From Christiangramia aestuarii (GTDB lineage: Bacteria; Bacteroidota; Bacteroidia; Flavobacteriales; Flavobacteriaceae): 64,000 nt of DNA. The stretch's first letter is position 1. Each line of letters begins with the position of its first letter. The DNA is taken from positions 638,210-702,209 of the forward strand of contig NZ_VJVW01000002.1 of NCBI RefSeq assembly GCF_009735585.1, read 5' to 3'. The notes beneath the pieces are model-generated. The model was not told the origin of the DNA, made no database searches, and saw only the letters and a program-made list of their open reading frames with translations. This document shows, in pieces, positions 16,449 to 25,890 of the stretch. The position numbers were made by a program, and so were the translations under genes.

Positions 16449-18527
16449 TTACATTTCAGCTGTTTCAACAGCTTCATCTTTTTTCGCTTCCTTCTCTTCA
16501 GTTAAGAAGCTATGATTTTTAGAGTAATCCATCATTTGCTTTTCAAAAGATTCCGGCTGGGTCACTTTGATCGCCATGATCTCTCCATTCTCATCCATTT
16601 CAGGAACCAAAACAGGATTTATGAATCCGCTATAAGGAGCAGATTTGAATTTAGCGTTTCTGTCAAGAACCTCTTTATGAAGATCCTGATCTACTTTTAC
16701 TCCGTAGTTCTCTACAAGATTTTTGGCAGCTTCATAATCACCTTCAGATTTAATTCTCTGAGTTTCTCTCAATAACTCTCCAAAAAGCTCACGAAGTTTC
16801 GCATAATCTTTAATGTCGTAATAAGTCTTTCCGTCTTTTTCAACTTTTTCGATCACACCTTCTTCCTTACCTTTTTCAAAAACCCAGGCACTAACCCACT
16901 GGCGGTTTCTCATATGAGCCTCTTCAACATCGTCTCCAAGCTCTAATCTCACCAACTGAGTTACCAGTCCGTTACGGATATAATCGTTATAAGCAGCTTT
17001 CCCAAGCTCTTCAACATTATCGGTAAGGCCAAGTTCCTCCAGTTTTGGATCCATCAGGTAATAAAGTCCCACAAGATCTGCACGCCCTTCTTCCAGGGTA
17101 GATGCATAACTTTTCAAAGTTTCCTTGGTAGTTCCTACCCCCTGGTTCAACTGACCTGAAGCGTGACCTACCACTTCGTGAAGTGCTGTGTGCAGTTTAT
17201 CTGCCTGTTTTCCATATTTTTCGGAAAGCGCAATCTCCTCCTCGTCATGAGCAAATTCTTTCAGCCTGTCTGAACCACCGGCGTTCTCATACGCATTGAT
17301 GATATTTCCAAGCGAAACAGATTTACTTCCGTGTTGCTTTCTAATCCAGCTAGAATTTGGCAAGTTTACTCCAATTGGAGTACTTGGAGAAGCATCTCCT
17401 GCCTCACCGGCAACAATTACAGTTTTATAGGTTACACCCACCACTGAATCTTTTTTATGCTCCTCCATGATCGGCGAATTATCTTCGAACCACTGAACAT
17501 TATTTTCTACAACGCTCATCTTCTCAGACATATCGAAATCCTTGATCTGGATAATACTTTCATAAGAACCGGTATACCCCATAGGATCGTTATAAACCTC
17601 AATAAAAGAGTTGATATAATCGATATTTCCTTCGGTAGCTTCTACCCAGGCAACATTATAATCGTCCCAGGTCTGCAGGTCTCCGCTCTTATAATATTCT
17701 ATCAGAAGACCTAAAGCATTTGCCTGCTTTTCATTTTCGGCAACTTCTTTAGCCTTTTCCAGCCATTTTACTATCTCATCGATGGCATCTCCGTAAAGTC
17801 CGCCACTTTTATAAACTTTCTCTACAAGTTTCCCGTTTTCCTTAACCAGCTTGGTATTGATACCAAAAGCAAGAGGTTTTTCAGGATTCGGTGATTTCTT
17901 GTTCGCATAAAACGCTTCTACTTCCTTAGCAGTCACATCTTCGCCATACATATTGATCGCTGAACCTTCAATAAGACCTTCAGCCTCGTTAAGGTTCACT
18001 TTCTTGGAATCCTTATCGTTAAAGATCACTTCGTAAGCCTCTCCCGTAAGCTCGGTATTGGTTTCTTTCAGTAAAGTATCAAAATAATCTTTACTGAATC
18101 CAGGCTTCAATTTCGCATTGGAATAGTGGTGGTGAATTCCGTTAGAGAACCAAACCCTTTTAAGATAAGTTTCAAACGCATTCCAGTCTTCAGATGATTT
18201 ATCACCTTCATAATTAGTATAAATATTCTCTAAAGCCTCGCGTATGGTAAGGTTATGACGATAATTCTGGCCCCAGATAATATCACGACCCGCTAGTCCC
18301 GCCTGGGTTAAATAATAAACCAGTTTCTGCTCTTTCAGGCTAAGGTTTTCCCAGCCCGGGATCTGGTAACGAAGGATCTTAAGATCTGCAAATTCATCTG
18401 CTTTAAAATTGAAATCTTCCTGGGAAGTTTTTTCTGTCTTGGCTACATCTGCATCTTTTTTATCCTCATTGCAGGACACAAAGGTCAGCGCAGTGGCCAG
18501 CAGACAGGTACTTAATATTTTGTTCAT
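16449..18527 (-). CDS. dipeptidyl-peptidase 3 family (M49) lipoprotein
   Basis: 692 residues. Lipobox V-S-C near residue 19. Zinc motif HEVVGH at about 450-455 and the third-ligand motif LEEGRAD with Glu near 479-480 match M49 (HEXXGH rather than the eukaryotic HEXXXH-insert spelling). M49 enzymes release dipeptides from peptide N-termini. The lipoprotein signal places this one on the periplasmic or outer face of the envelope, unlike cytosolic DPP3. Confidence 0.9.
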   Translation of the reverse strand: MNKILSTCLLATALTFVSCNEDKKDADVAKTEKTSQEDFNFKADEFADLKILRYQIPGWENLSLKEQKLVYYLTQAGLAGRDIIWGQNYRHNLTIREALENIYTNYEGDKSSEDWNAFETYLKRVWFSNGIHHHYSNAKLKPGFSKDYFDTLLKETNTELTGEAYEVIFNDKDSKKVNLNEAEGLIEGSAINMYGEDVTAKEVEAFYANKKSPNPEKPLAFGINTKLVKENGKLVEKVYKSGGLYGDAIDEIVKWLEKAKEVAENEKQANALGLLIEYYKSGDLQTWDDYNVAWVEATEGNIDYINSFIEVYNDPMGYTGSYESIIQIKDFDMSEKMSVVENNVQWFEDNSPIMEEHKKDSVVGVTYKTVIVAGEAGDASPSTPIGVNLPNSSWIRKQHGSKSVSLGNIINAYENAGGSDRLKEFAHDEEEIALSEKYGKQADKLHTALHEVVGHASGQLNQGVGTTKETLKSYASTLEEGRADLVGLYYLMDPKLEELGLTDNVEELGKAAYNDYIRNGLVTQLVRLELGDDVEEAHMRNRQWVSAWVFEKGKEEGVIEKVEKDGKTYYDIKDYAKLRELFGELLRETQRIKSEGDYEAAKNLVENYGVKVDQDLHKEVLDRNAKFKSAPYSGFINPVLVPEMDENGEIMAIKVTQPESFEKQMMDYSKNHSFLTEEKEAKKDEAVETAEM

Positions 18528-18622
18528 GTTGTTAAAAAATTTGAGGCGCTAAGATAATAAAACGGGGAATCAAATCTTAAAAAATCTGATTCCCCGGTAT
18601 TTATATAAAAAATCCTTTTAGT

Positions 18623-18648
18623 AGACCCTGAAACAAGTTCAGGGTGAC
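18623..18648. repeat. reverse palindromic repeat, single copy
   Basis: AGACC + CTGAAACAAGTTCAG + GGTGAC lies between the stop of the M20 dipeptidase and the M49 start. It is the last clear copy of this family in the window. Confidence 0.75.
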
Positions 18649-18667
18649 TGCTCCACAAGTAAAATTA

Positions 18668-20056
18668 TTATTTACTCATTTCAGTAAAATGCTTGTAGAA
18701 CCATGGAATGGTCTCGATACCTTTCAGGTAATTCCAAACCCCGAAATGTTCATTTGGTGAATGTATCGCATCTGTATCCAGCCCGAAGCCCATCAGGATA
18801 ATCTTGCTTTCCAGCTCCTTTTCAAATAAAGAAACGATTGGAATACTTCCTCCACTTCTTTGTGGGATTGGTGTTTTTCCGAAAGTTTCTTCATAAGCAG
18901 CACTTGCCGCCTGATAACCAATAGTATCAATTGGAGTTACATATGGGTAACCTCCGTGATGAGGCTTTACCTCAACTTTTACTGAATCTGGAGCCAGACT
19001 TTCAAAATGCTTTTTGAAAAGCTCTGTGATCTCCTTCCAATCCTGATTTGGGACCAATCGCATAGATATCTTCGCATAGGCTTTTGAAGGTAAAACGGTT
19101 TTTGCACCCTCGCCTATGTAACCACCCCACATACCATTCACATCAAGGGTTGGTCTGATAGAACCTCTCTCTAAAGTAGAATATCCTTTTTCCCCATGGA
19201 CATCTTTAATGTCTAGTTTCTCCTTATATTCTTCTAAACTGAACGGTGCTTCCGCCATTTTGGCTCTTTCCTCGTCGCTTAGGTTTTCAACTTTATCGTA
19301 GAAGCCTGGAATGGTGATATGATTGTTTTCATCTGTGAGCGAAGCGATCATCTGGCTAAGAATGTTCAGGGGATTAGCCACAGCACCACCATATAAACCT
19401 GAATGCAGGTCACGATTCGCCCCGGTTACCTCAACCTCAACATAAGAGAGTCCACGAAGTCCTGTGGTGATAGATGGAGTATCTTTAGAGATCATTCCTG
19501 TATCTGAAATAAGGATAACGTCGTTCTGAAGTTTCTCCTTATTTTCTTTGATCCACCAGTCCAGGTGTTCACTGCCAACTTCTTCCTCACCCTCGATCAT
19601 GAACTTTACGTTACAAGGCAATTCATTATTCTCGGTCATATATTCCAGCGCCTTCACATGCATATACATCTGGCCTTTATCATCACAGGCACCACGCGCG
19701 AAGATCGCTCCTTCAGGATGAATTTTGGTTTCCTTGATTACAGGTTCAAATGGCGGTGAATCCCACAGATCCAAAGGGTCCGGTGGTTGAACATCATAAT
19801 GCCCATATACCAGGACTGTTGGCAAACTTTTATCTATAATCTTTTCGGCATAAACCACGGGATGTCCAGGAGTTGGAGAAACCTCGGCAAGATCACAACC
19901 GGCCTGCAAAAGTCTTGTTTTTACAGCCTCCGCAGCATCGAGCATGTCAGATTTATAGGCTGGATCGGCAGAAATAGAAGGGATCTTCAGTAGGTCTACC
20001 AACTCATTAAGGAAGCGCTCCTTATTCTTTTCTAAGTATTCTTTTATTGAATCCAT
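18668..20056 (-). CDS. M20 family dipeptidase
   Basis: 462 residues, typical of the CNDP/dipeptidase M20 group. Metal ligands are visible in YGHYDVQPP, ARGACDDKGQMY, IEGEEEVGSEH and DAIHSPNEHF, and GLYGGAVANP marks the dimerisation domain. It hydrolyses dipeptides with two zinc or manganese ions. No signal peptide, so cytoplasmic. Next to the M49 peptidase, suggesting a peptide-salvage pair (export-side cleavage, then cytoplasmic completion), which is inference. Confidence 0.9.
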   Translation of the reverse strand: MDSIKEYLEKNKERFLNELVDLLKIPSISADPAYKSDMLDAAEAVKTRLLQAGCDLAEVSPTPGHPVVYAEKIIDKSLPTVLVYGHYDVQPPDPLDLWDSPPFEPVIKETKIHPEGAIFARGACDDKGQMYMHVKALEYMTENNELPCNVKFMIEGEEEVGSEHLDWWIKENKEKLQNDVILISDTGMISKDTPSITTGLRGLSYVEVEVTGANRDLHSGLYGGAVANPLNILSQMIASLTDENNHITIPGFYDKVENLSDEERAKMAEAPFSLEEYKEKLDIKDVHGEKGYSTLERGSIRPTLDVNGMWGGYIGEGAKTVLPSKAYAKISMRLVPNQDWKEITELFKKHFESLAPDSVKVEVKPHHGGYPYVTPIDTIGYQAASAAYEETFGKTPIPQRSGGSIPIVSLFEKELESKIILMGFGLDTDAIHSPNEHFGVWNYLKGIETIPWFYKHFTEMSK

Positions 20057-20270
20057 GAATATAATTTCGAGTTTGGGTAAAGTTACTAAGTTATGACTGG
20101 AAAACTATAATCCTTCCGCCGACTCTTTTCTTAAGGTCGCGCTAATTTTTTTATTTTTTTTTCATTTTTCTACTGAAATCCTTAGTGCTGAATTTCAGAA
20201 TCTTAGAATAAAACCAGCCTGAAAAGCAGAATTTTTGATGAAATTTTTCAATAATTTTCTTCAAACACTG
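20057..20270. other. non-coding gap before tRNA-Leu
   Basis: About 300 bases separate the dipeptidase start from the tRNA. Apart from the promoter at 20271-20300 and a leader of about 60 bases containing a CACAAC/GTTGTG inverted repeat, the stretch is AT-rich and I see no gene. Confidence 0.6.
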
Positions 20271-20300
20271 TTTGAAATTTGAAAACAATATATATATTTG
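20271..20300 (+). promoter_or_regulatory. strong promoter for tRNA-Leu
   Basis: TTTG (20271-20274), 18-base spacer, TATATTTG (20293-20300): an excellent Bacteroidota -33/-7 match, about 60 bases upstream of the mature tRNA. Confidence 0.75.
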
Positions 20301-20361
20301 CACCCGCTTAGGTAATTAAGCAGGTAACACAACGAGTCCTAAGTGTTGTGAAACTTAAAAT

Positions 20362-20443
20362 GCGGGCGTGGTGGAATTGGTAGACACGCTAGACTTAGGA
20401 TCTAGTGCCGCGAGGTGTGAGAGTTCGAGTCTCTCCGCCCGCA
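20362..20443 (+). tRNA. tRNA-Leu (UAG anticodon)
   Basis: 82 bases. The acceptor stem GCGGGCG/CGCCCGC pairs perfectly, the D-arm has GGTAGAC, the anticodon stem CTAGA/TCTAG encloses loop CTTAGGA with anticodon TAG, and a long class II variable arm is followed by the T-arm with TTCGAGT. CCA is not encoded (discriminator A then C, G). Confidence 0.97.
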
Positions 20444-20449
20444 CGAAAA

Positions 20450-20479
20450 AAAGCCGACTTTTTCAAGTCGGCTTTTTTA
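20450..20479 (+). terminator. intrinsic terminator after tRNA-Leu
   Basis: AAGCCGACTT / AAGTCGGCTT stem with a T-run, 6 bases after the tRNA end. Confidence 0.9.
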
Positions 20480-20651
20480 TTTTTGAATCTTTTCTATTTC
20501 GGACTGGTTTTCGAAAATTCAGGGTTTTCCCCCAAGATATATCTTCCATCAAAACGATAATTTTAATTACCACTTATGCTTTTACAATAAGCACATCTCC
20601 GGATCCTCCTTTTTATTTAAAAACAACCATTCTAAATATAAAACCGATCCA

Positions 20652-22265
20652 ATGATGAAAACTTTTCGATCATGGCATATATGTGTACTCATGTTTGCCT
20701 TGCTAATAACCGCCTGCAGTAAAGATGAGAACGAGCCATTAAAACAAAATGAAACCGATGAATTGATAGACCTTTCCCTAAACATCAATATTCTGGACGT
20801 TGCCAGGAATTCTGAGTCAAGGCAACAGGTCATTGAGCTACCTGATTGCAGCGAAGCCGCTCCCTTTTATATAGAGATCATCATGAAACAGGGAGACCGG
20901 GAAGTTGTTGGTACGGCCGACACACCATTCAGGCTGGACCTGGCACCAGGACAGATGTTCACTAAATATGATCCGGCAATGGCTATGCCGGCAGGATTAT
21001 ATTTTCTGGACCATTGCGCTGTTTTCGACGAAGCAGGAAATTTACTTTGCTTGGCTCCCAAAGCAGACAGCCCAATGGGCCCAATGTCTGATGCTCCTAT
21101 GCCCATGAGCATAAATCTCAGGGCCGGCAGCAAACCTTTCCCGGATGTTCCGGTACTTTGTTTCGACAACCGTGATGTAAACGAATATGGCTATGCCTTT
21201 TTCGATATCGTTCCTACCAGGATACAGAATTTCTGCTTTTTCGCCAATTACTGCAGCGATACCGGCAAGCATTATCCCGCCAGGTATTCCCTGGACCTTT
21301 CGGTGGAAGGAGTGAATATTTACAGTAATGAGATAAGCACGACCGGCCAATACGATACCGATGGATATTTTGCCGATCCGGTTTGTGTGGACATTCCTAT
21401 CCTATCTAAATATGAAGAAGATGAAGAGTATATAGATTACACCTTAACCTTGCTTCCCTGGGATGATGTCTATGGTTTTGAGGAGGAAATGGTTATCACG
21501 GGAAGTTTAAGCCGGGAGGATATAGAAGAATTCCTTACAGACGACGGAAACATCGAATACAAACATATTTTCTTCAATTGTGAGGACGAAGAAGACATTC
21601 CGCTTCCCGATTTTGAAGCCGCTTCCTTTTCTAATCCAACCAATATCACCAACCCTTTTTACGGGCCCAGACAACAATTTGAATATTTATATGAGGGATA
21701 TGAGCTGGAAGATGGTGAAATGCCAGATGAACCTTCAGAAGTCATTTTTGTAGAAAGAAGGCTTGAAACCAAAGAGATCCTGGGTATAAATACAGTTATA
21801 CAGAGGGATTATGTTTCTGAAGACGGAGTAATAAATGAAGATACCGACGACTGGCTGGCCCAGGATGACGATGGAAATCTCTGGTATATGGGTGAATTAT
21901 CAAAAAATTATGATGAAGACGGTAATTTTATTGGTACTGAAGGTTCCTGGGAAGCCGGAGTAGACGGAGCTCTTCCAGGATACTGGTTACCGGCAGATCC
22001 TTATGTGGGTCAACGCTACTACCAGGAATTCTATGAGGGAGAAGCTGAAGACTGGGCAGAAGTAATTGCCCTTGATGCTACGGTAGAACTTGAAATTGGA
22101 AGTTTCAGTAATGTTCTGGTCACCAAAGATGTGAATCCATTTGAACCTGGTGTATACGAGCTTAAGTATTATGCTCCCGGAACAGGTTTTATCAAGGAAG
22201 AAAAATACGAAGATGGAGAGCTGGTCGAGGTTGTTTTCCTAACCGGAATTATAGTGATCGATTAA
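20652..22265 (+). CDS. large acidic lipoprotein of unknown function
   Basis: 537 residues. Signal peptide with lipobox L-I-T-A-C followed by S-K-D-E-N. The mature protein is strongly acidic and rich in Asp-Glu turns (YEEDEEYIDY, DEDGNF); the second half contains repeated beta-type segments. No family recognised. It may be a surface-exposed lipoprotein. Start may be the second of two consecutive ATGs. Bounded by a terminator on each side, so monocistronic. Confidence 0.75.
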   Translation: MMKTFRSWHICVLMFALLITACSKDENEPLKQNETDELIDLSLNINILDVARNSESRQQVIELPDCSEAAPFYIEIIMKQGDREVVGTADTPFRLDLAPGQMFTKYDPAMAMPAGLYFLDHCAVFDEAGNLLCLAPKADSPMGPMSDAPMPMSINLRAGSKPFPDVPVLCFDNRDVNEYGYAFFDIVPTRIQNFCFFANYCSDTGKHYPARYSLDLSVEGVNIYSNEISTTGQYDTDGYFADPVCVDIPILSKYEEDEEYIDYTLTLLPWDDVYGFEEEMVITGSLSREDIEEFLTDDGNIEYKHIFFNCEDEEDIPLPDFEAASFSNPTNITNPFYGPRQQFEYLYEGYELEDGEMPDEPSEVIFVERRLETKEILGINTVIQRDYVSEDGVINEDTDDWLAQDDDGNLWYMGELSKNYDEDGNFIGTEGSWEAGVDGALPGYWLPADPYVGQRYYQEFYEGEAEDWAEVIALDATVELEIGSFSNVLVTKDVNPFEPGVYELKYYAPGTGFIKEEKYEDGELVEVVFLTGIIVID

Positions 22266-22312
22266 AGAATTTCAGGTTCATTTTAATAAATGAAAGTTAT
22301 AAACTAGAATAA

Positions 22313-22339
22313 AAAAGCCGGCCAGATGGCCGGCTTTTA
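22313..22339. terminator. bidirectional terminator between lipoprotein and ene-reductase
   Basis: AAAAGCCGGCC / GGCCGGCTTTT hairpin with A-run upstream, between convergent genes. Confidence 0.88.
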
Positions 22340-22402
22340 GTATTAAACTTATCTGCGAACATTAAAAATTCTCAAGTGTCCCGGCAAATTCTATTATAAA
22401 TT

Positions 22403-23494
22403 CTATGCTACTGTTTCCTCTTTTTCAACAAAAGGATAATCTACATAACCTTTTTCTCCCGGAGTATAGAAAGTATCATAATCTGGCTCATTAAGCTCCA
22501 GATCATTTTCAAACCTATAAACCAGATCTGGATTGGCTATAAATGACCTTCCAAAGGAAATGAGGTCGGCAGAGTCTTCCTGGATTGTATTTTCTGCTTT
22601 TTCTTTCGTGAAACCACCGTTCAGCATTAAAGTGCCATCAAATCTCTCCCTGATCTTTTTAGGTAGATCGGTTTGAACTTCTGGAGATCCCAGGGTAGAA
22701 TTATCTACCAAATGAATATAGGTTAGACCCAGCTCATTCAGTTTATCGGTGAGATAAAGGAATTGCTCTTCCATCTCGTCAAAAACTTCAGTTCCGTTGA
22801 AAGTACTGAAAGGCGATAATCTGATCCCCGTTCTTTCCTTCCCAATTTCGGCAGAGATCATTTCGGCAAGCTCCAGGGTGAAGCGGCTTCGGTTTTCAAT
22901 ACTACCACCATATTCATCATTACGTTTATTTGTGGCCGTATTCAGGAACTGATCGGCAAGATAGCCGTTAGCGGAATGTATCTCAACCCCATCAAACCCA
23001 ACTTTGATCGCATTTTTAGCGGCATTTAGAAACTCCTGCTGGGCCTTTTTGATATCCTCAAGATTCATAACCTCAGGTACCGGGTAAGGCTGCGGACCAT
23101 GCTGATCTGTATACATTTCTCCATCCAGGGCTACCGCTGAAGGTGCAATGATTCTGGCATCCTTTTCCATATTATATTCATGAGACACCCGGCCGGTATG
23201 CATGATCTGTAGAAAGATCCTGGATCCATTATCATGAACCGCATCTACGATTTTTTTCCAGCCTTCAAGTTGTTCCGCAGAAAAAATACCAGGAATTCTG
23301 GCGTATCCAAGTCCGTTGGCTGAAGGTGCGGTTCCTTCAGAAATGATCAATCCGGCTCCAGATCGCTGCACGTAATACTCGAGCATAAGATCGTTAGGAA
23401 TATTATCTGTCGCTCTGGCGCGGGTTAGGGGAGCCATTACCATTCGGTTCTCCAGTTCTAATTCTCCTAATTTATAGGTATCTAATAATTTCAT
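22403..23494 (-). CDS. Old Yellow Enzyme family ene-reductase (NemA-like)
   Basis: About 363 residues from ATG at 23494 (MKLLDTYKLGELELENR), preferred over an upstream ATG because the OYE barrel starts there. FMN-barrel motifs: MVMAPLTRARA, VEIHSANGYLADQFLN and EYGGSIENRSRF. The usual HGANGYL is HSANGYL here. Such enzymes reduce activated alkenes, nitro compounds or nitrate esters using NADPH. It lies downstream of an AhpD-like gene on the same strand; together they suggest electrophile or oxidative detoxification. Confidence 0.9.
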   Translation of the reverse strand: MKLLDTYKLGELELENRMVMAPLTRARATDNIPNDLMLEYYVQRSGAGLIISEGTAPSANGLGYARIPGIFSAEQLEGWKKIVDAVHDNGSRIFLQIMHTGRVSHEYNMEKDARIIAPSAVALDGEMYTDQHGPQPYPVPEVMNLEDIKKAQQEFLNAAKNAIKVGFDGVEIHSANGYLADQFLNTATNKRNDEYGGSIENRSRFTLELAEMISAEIGKERTGIRLSPFSTFNGTEVFDEMEEQFLYLTDKLNELGLTYIHLVDNSTLGSPEVQTDLPKKIRERFDGTLMLNGGFTKEKAENTIQEDSADLISFGRSFIANPDLVYRFENDLELNEPDYDTFYTPGEKGYVDYPFVEKEETVA

Positions 23495-23619
23495 TAGTTT
23501 TATTTGTTTGATTCTGACCAATAACGAGCTGGTTTTCAAAAATCAACTCAAATTGATCACATTGATTTATTGGCAAGAATAATTCTATTCCTGCCTTTCA
23601 TAGTTCATTTTAAAAATTT

Positions 23620-24195
23620 CTACGCTTTTTCCAGTTTTCTTCCAGCAAAAGCATCATCAATTTCGGTGTGAAAAATATGATTTGAATAATTACTGATGGT
23701 CTTTACAGACTGTGCCAGAATGATCCCGAGTATATGGATCTCTTCATATCCGGCATCAAGGAATCTCTTCGCCTGCTCGGGAGTTGGATTCCCCCTACTC
23801 TCGTTCATTATTTTAGTAAACTCAGAAAGCGCCTTCATTTTAGCATCTGGAATCTCCTTACCATCTCTAATGGCATTCGTAACCTCTTCCGGAGTTTTGG
23901 ACATATTATCAGCAATAAAACTATGCGCAGCCGTACAATAGCCGCAGTCATTATCTATACTAAGAGTTAGAAAAACGACCTCCTGCTCTGCCGGAGTAAA
24001 ACCACTTTGCTCACGGAAATGTTTGTAACCAAGATCGTAAGTATCCTGAAGTCCCGGAAGATTCACCATGTTCTTATACATATTCGGGATCATTCCATTG
24101 GCTTTCTTCGCTCTTTCCAGGATCTGTTTCTGTTCCTCATTTGCATTTTCCAATTCTACGGGCTTAAGGCCTATTTCATAAGTTTTATCAGACAT
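23620..24195 (-). CDS. carboxymuconolactone decarboxylase / AhpD-like protein
   Basis: 191 residues with the AhpD redox motif CGYC (Cys84, Cys87) followed by His91, in DNDCGYCTAAHSF. The fold supports peroxidase activity via the cysteine pair. Length is typical of the longer alkylhydroperoxidase subgroup. Probably transcribed with the ene-reductase 125 bases downstream. Confidence 0.88.
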   Translation of the reverse strand: MSDKTYEIGLKPVELENANEEQKQILERAKKANGMIPNMYKNMVNLPGLQDTYDLGYKHFREQSGFTPAEQEVVFLTLSIDNDCGYCTAAHSFIADNMSKTPEEVTNAIRDGKEIPDAKMKALSEFTKIMNESRGNPTPEQAKRFLDAGYEEIHILGIILAQSVKTISNYSNHIFHTEIDDAFAGRKLEKA

Positions 24196-24478
24196 ACATT
24201 ATTATTTTTTTAAAGTGACTGGAAGTTTAGACGACCGCAGATAGTCTGAATTACTCACTTAACAAAAGTTTATCTATTGTAGAACCTCATCTAACAGCTG
24301 AAAAACCTTGCCCTAATAAAACCATTGAGATTAATGAATTACCTAAACGTTATGAGCCAGCTTTAAGATTTCATATTCTTTGCGAATTCAGGATAATAAG
24401 TCCGAAGATGATGGAACTGACCAGTAAAATAGACTCAGTTTTCCAGTAATATCTAATTTTATTTGATCAGGTAACCGA

Positions 24479-25126
24479 TCAATCTTTAACTAGTATTGAT
24501 TGGCAAATGATCACCCGGTCCTTTATACCGGGCTTATTGTTTTGATTTTCTATCTCTTTTGAATTAAGAATGCCAAACCCGGCCTCTACCAGGAATTTTT
24601 CAATATACCCAGCTTCATGGTAGTAGGTGAACAGCTTTTCTTTTTCATTGCGGGAAGAGCTCAAATACCCTGAATTATTATAATCGTCTTCCATAAAGCT
24701 CAGGTATATGATCCCTTCGGATCTTAAGGAACCGGCACACTTACCAATAAATCCTTCCGCTTCTTTTTTAGAGAGGTATGGAAGAAAAAAACCGGCAACC
24801 ACCGCGTCAAATTTATTCTTCAACTCATCGATCCTCCGTCCATCGAGCAGCTCGAAACTGGCCTGGGGATTGTTCGTGCGGGCCCTTTGGATCATTTCCC
24901 CGGCAATATCTATACCGGTGATTTTTAAACCAGGGCGGGAATTCAATAAATACTTGGTGATATTCCCGGGACCACAACCTATATCCAACACCCCAGCATC
25001 TTCAGTCTTTATCAGAGCCAGAAATTTATCAAGCGCTTCAGCGTACAAAGACAGATCCATATACCTGCTTTCATATTCCCCCGCATATTTATTGAAGATG
25101 TTTCCAGTATTTTTCAGCTCATCCAT
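24479..25126 (-). CDS. class I SAM-dependent methyltransferase
   Basis: 215 residues. Motif I is VLDIGCGPGNITKYL (about residues 45-59), followed by the acidic motif TGIDIAGEM and FDAVVAGFFLPYL. Substrate cannot be read; it resembles UbiE/BioC-type small-molecule methyltransferases. Isolated, with about 280 bases of non-coding sequence on each side. Confidence 0.85.
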   Translation of the reverse strand: MDELKNTGNIFNKYAGEYESRYMDLSLYAEALDKFLALIKTEDAGVLDIGCGPGNITKYLLNSRPGLKITGIDIAGEMIQRARTNNPQASFELLDGRRIDELKNKFDAVVAGFFLPYLSKKEAEGFIGKCAGSLRSEGIIYLSFMEDDYNNSGYLSSSRNEKEKLFTYYHEAGYIEKFLVEAGFGILNSKEIENQNNKPGIKDRVIICQSILVKD

Positions 25127-25416
25127 AGTTCGAATTATAGCTCAATTTAACTAATTGCTTCTTAAAACAATATCGGCTTATCCCTTTTGATTCGGTTCCG
25201 ATAAATGAGCAGCTTCAATTTATCCAAGAAAAGAAAAACAAGCTTATTTAACTGATTTACAATTATTTAAATTTATTTTCTATCTTTAAAGGAAGTTTAG
25301 TTAAGATCCTCAATTTTTGGCAGATCCCACCTGAACCTAAAATAGCCCCCACTTCACTTTCCTGATCAGATTCAGGTTTTCCTACTAACTATAATAACCA
25401 ACTAAAACCAACAATT

Positions 25417-25878
25417 ATGAAAATCAACGCCACTTTTTACGTTCTACTTGTCTGTACATTATTACTCAACTCTTTTCTCTTTTCACAGACCAACAAAATG
25501 ATCACCCTGGAGGTTGATACCGAAAATATCAACCAGGATAATATTGAAGAAATGGCCACTTTTGGCCAGCCTTCGGAAACCCCTAACAGAGATTTTACTT
25601 TGGAAGTAGAAAATGGAGATGTGATCATCTGGCAGGGCCGAGCCACTCAAGCTAGCGGAGGCCTGGTTTATATCAAACTATTCAAACATGAAGATGGTGT
25701 TCAATTATTGGGTACAGGCAGAATAAAAGACACGAACAACGCCGGGGTGATCGTAGGAAAGGTACAGAATGGAGAGTCCGGACAAATGGAAAAGTATAGT
25801 ATACGATTTGAGGTGAGGAAGAGAGGTTCCCAGACCTGGGAAACCTTCGAAATAGACCCAAAACTTCAGATGCTTTAA
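25417..25878 (+). CDS. small exported protein upstream of the TPR cyclase
   Basis: 153 residues with a signal peptide (F-Y-V-L-L-V-C-T-L-L-L-N-S-F-L-F-S-Q). The rest is predicted beta-rich (FTLEVENGDVIIWQG, YSIRFEVRKRG). No family recognised. It ends 12 bases before the cyclase gene, so the two are very likely cotranscribed, and it could be a periplasmic ligand or sensor partner. Confidence 0.7.
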   Translation: MKINATFYVLLVCTLLLNSFLFSQTNKMITLEVDTENINQDNIEEMATFGQPSETPNRDFTLEVENGDVIIWQGRATQASGGLVYIKLFKHEDGVQLLGTGRIKDTNNAGVIVGKVQNGESGQMEKYSIRFEVRKRGSQTWETFEIDPKLQML

Positions 25879-25890
25879 TACAGAAAACAT

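Noticed and set aside
20368..20655. 95-codon ORF across tRNA-Leu and its terminator
   Set aside because: It reads through the tRNA and hairpin; composition is not coding and the tRNA is certain.
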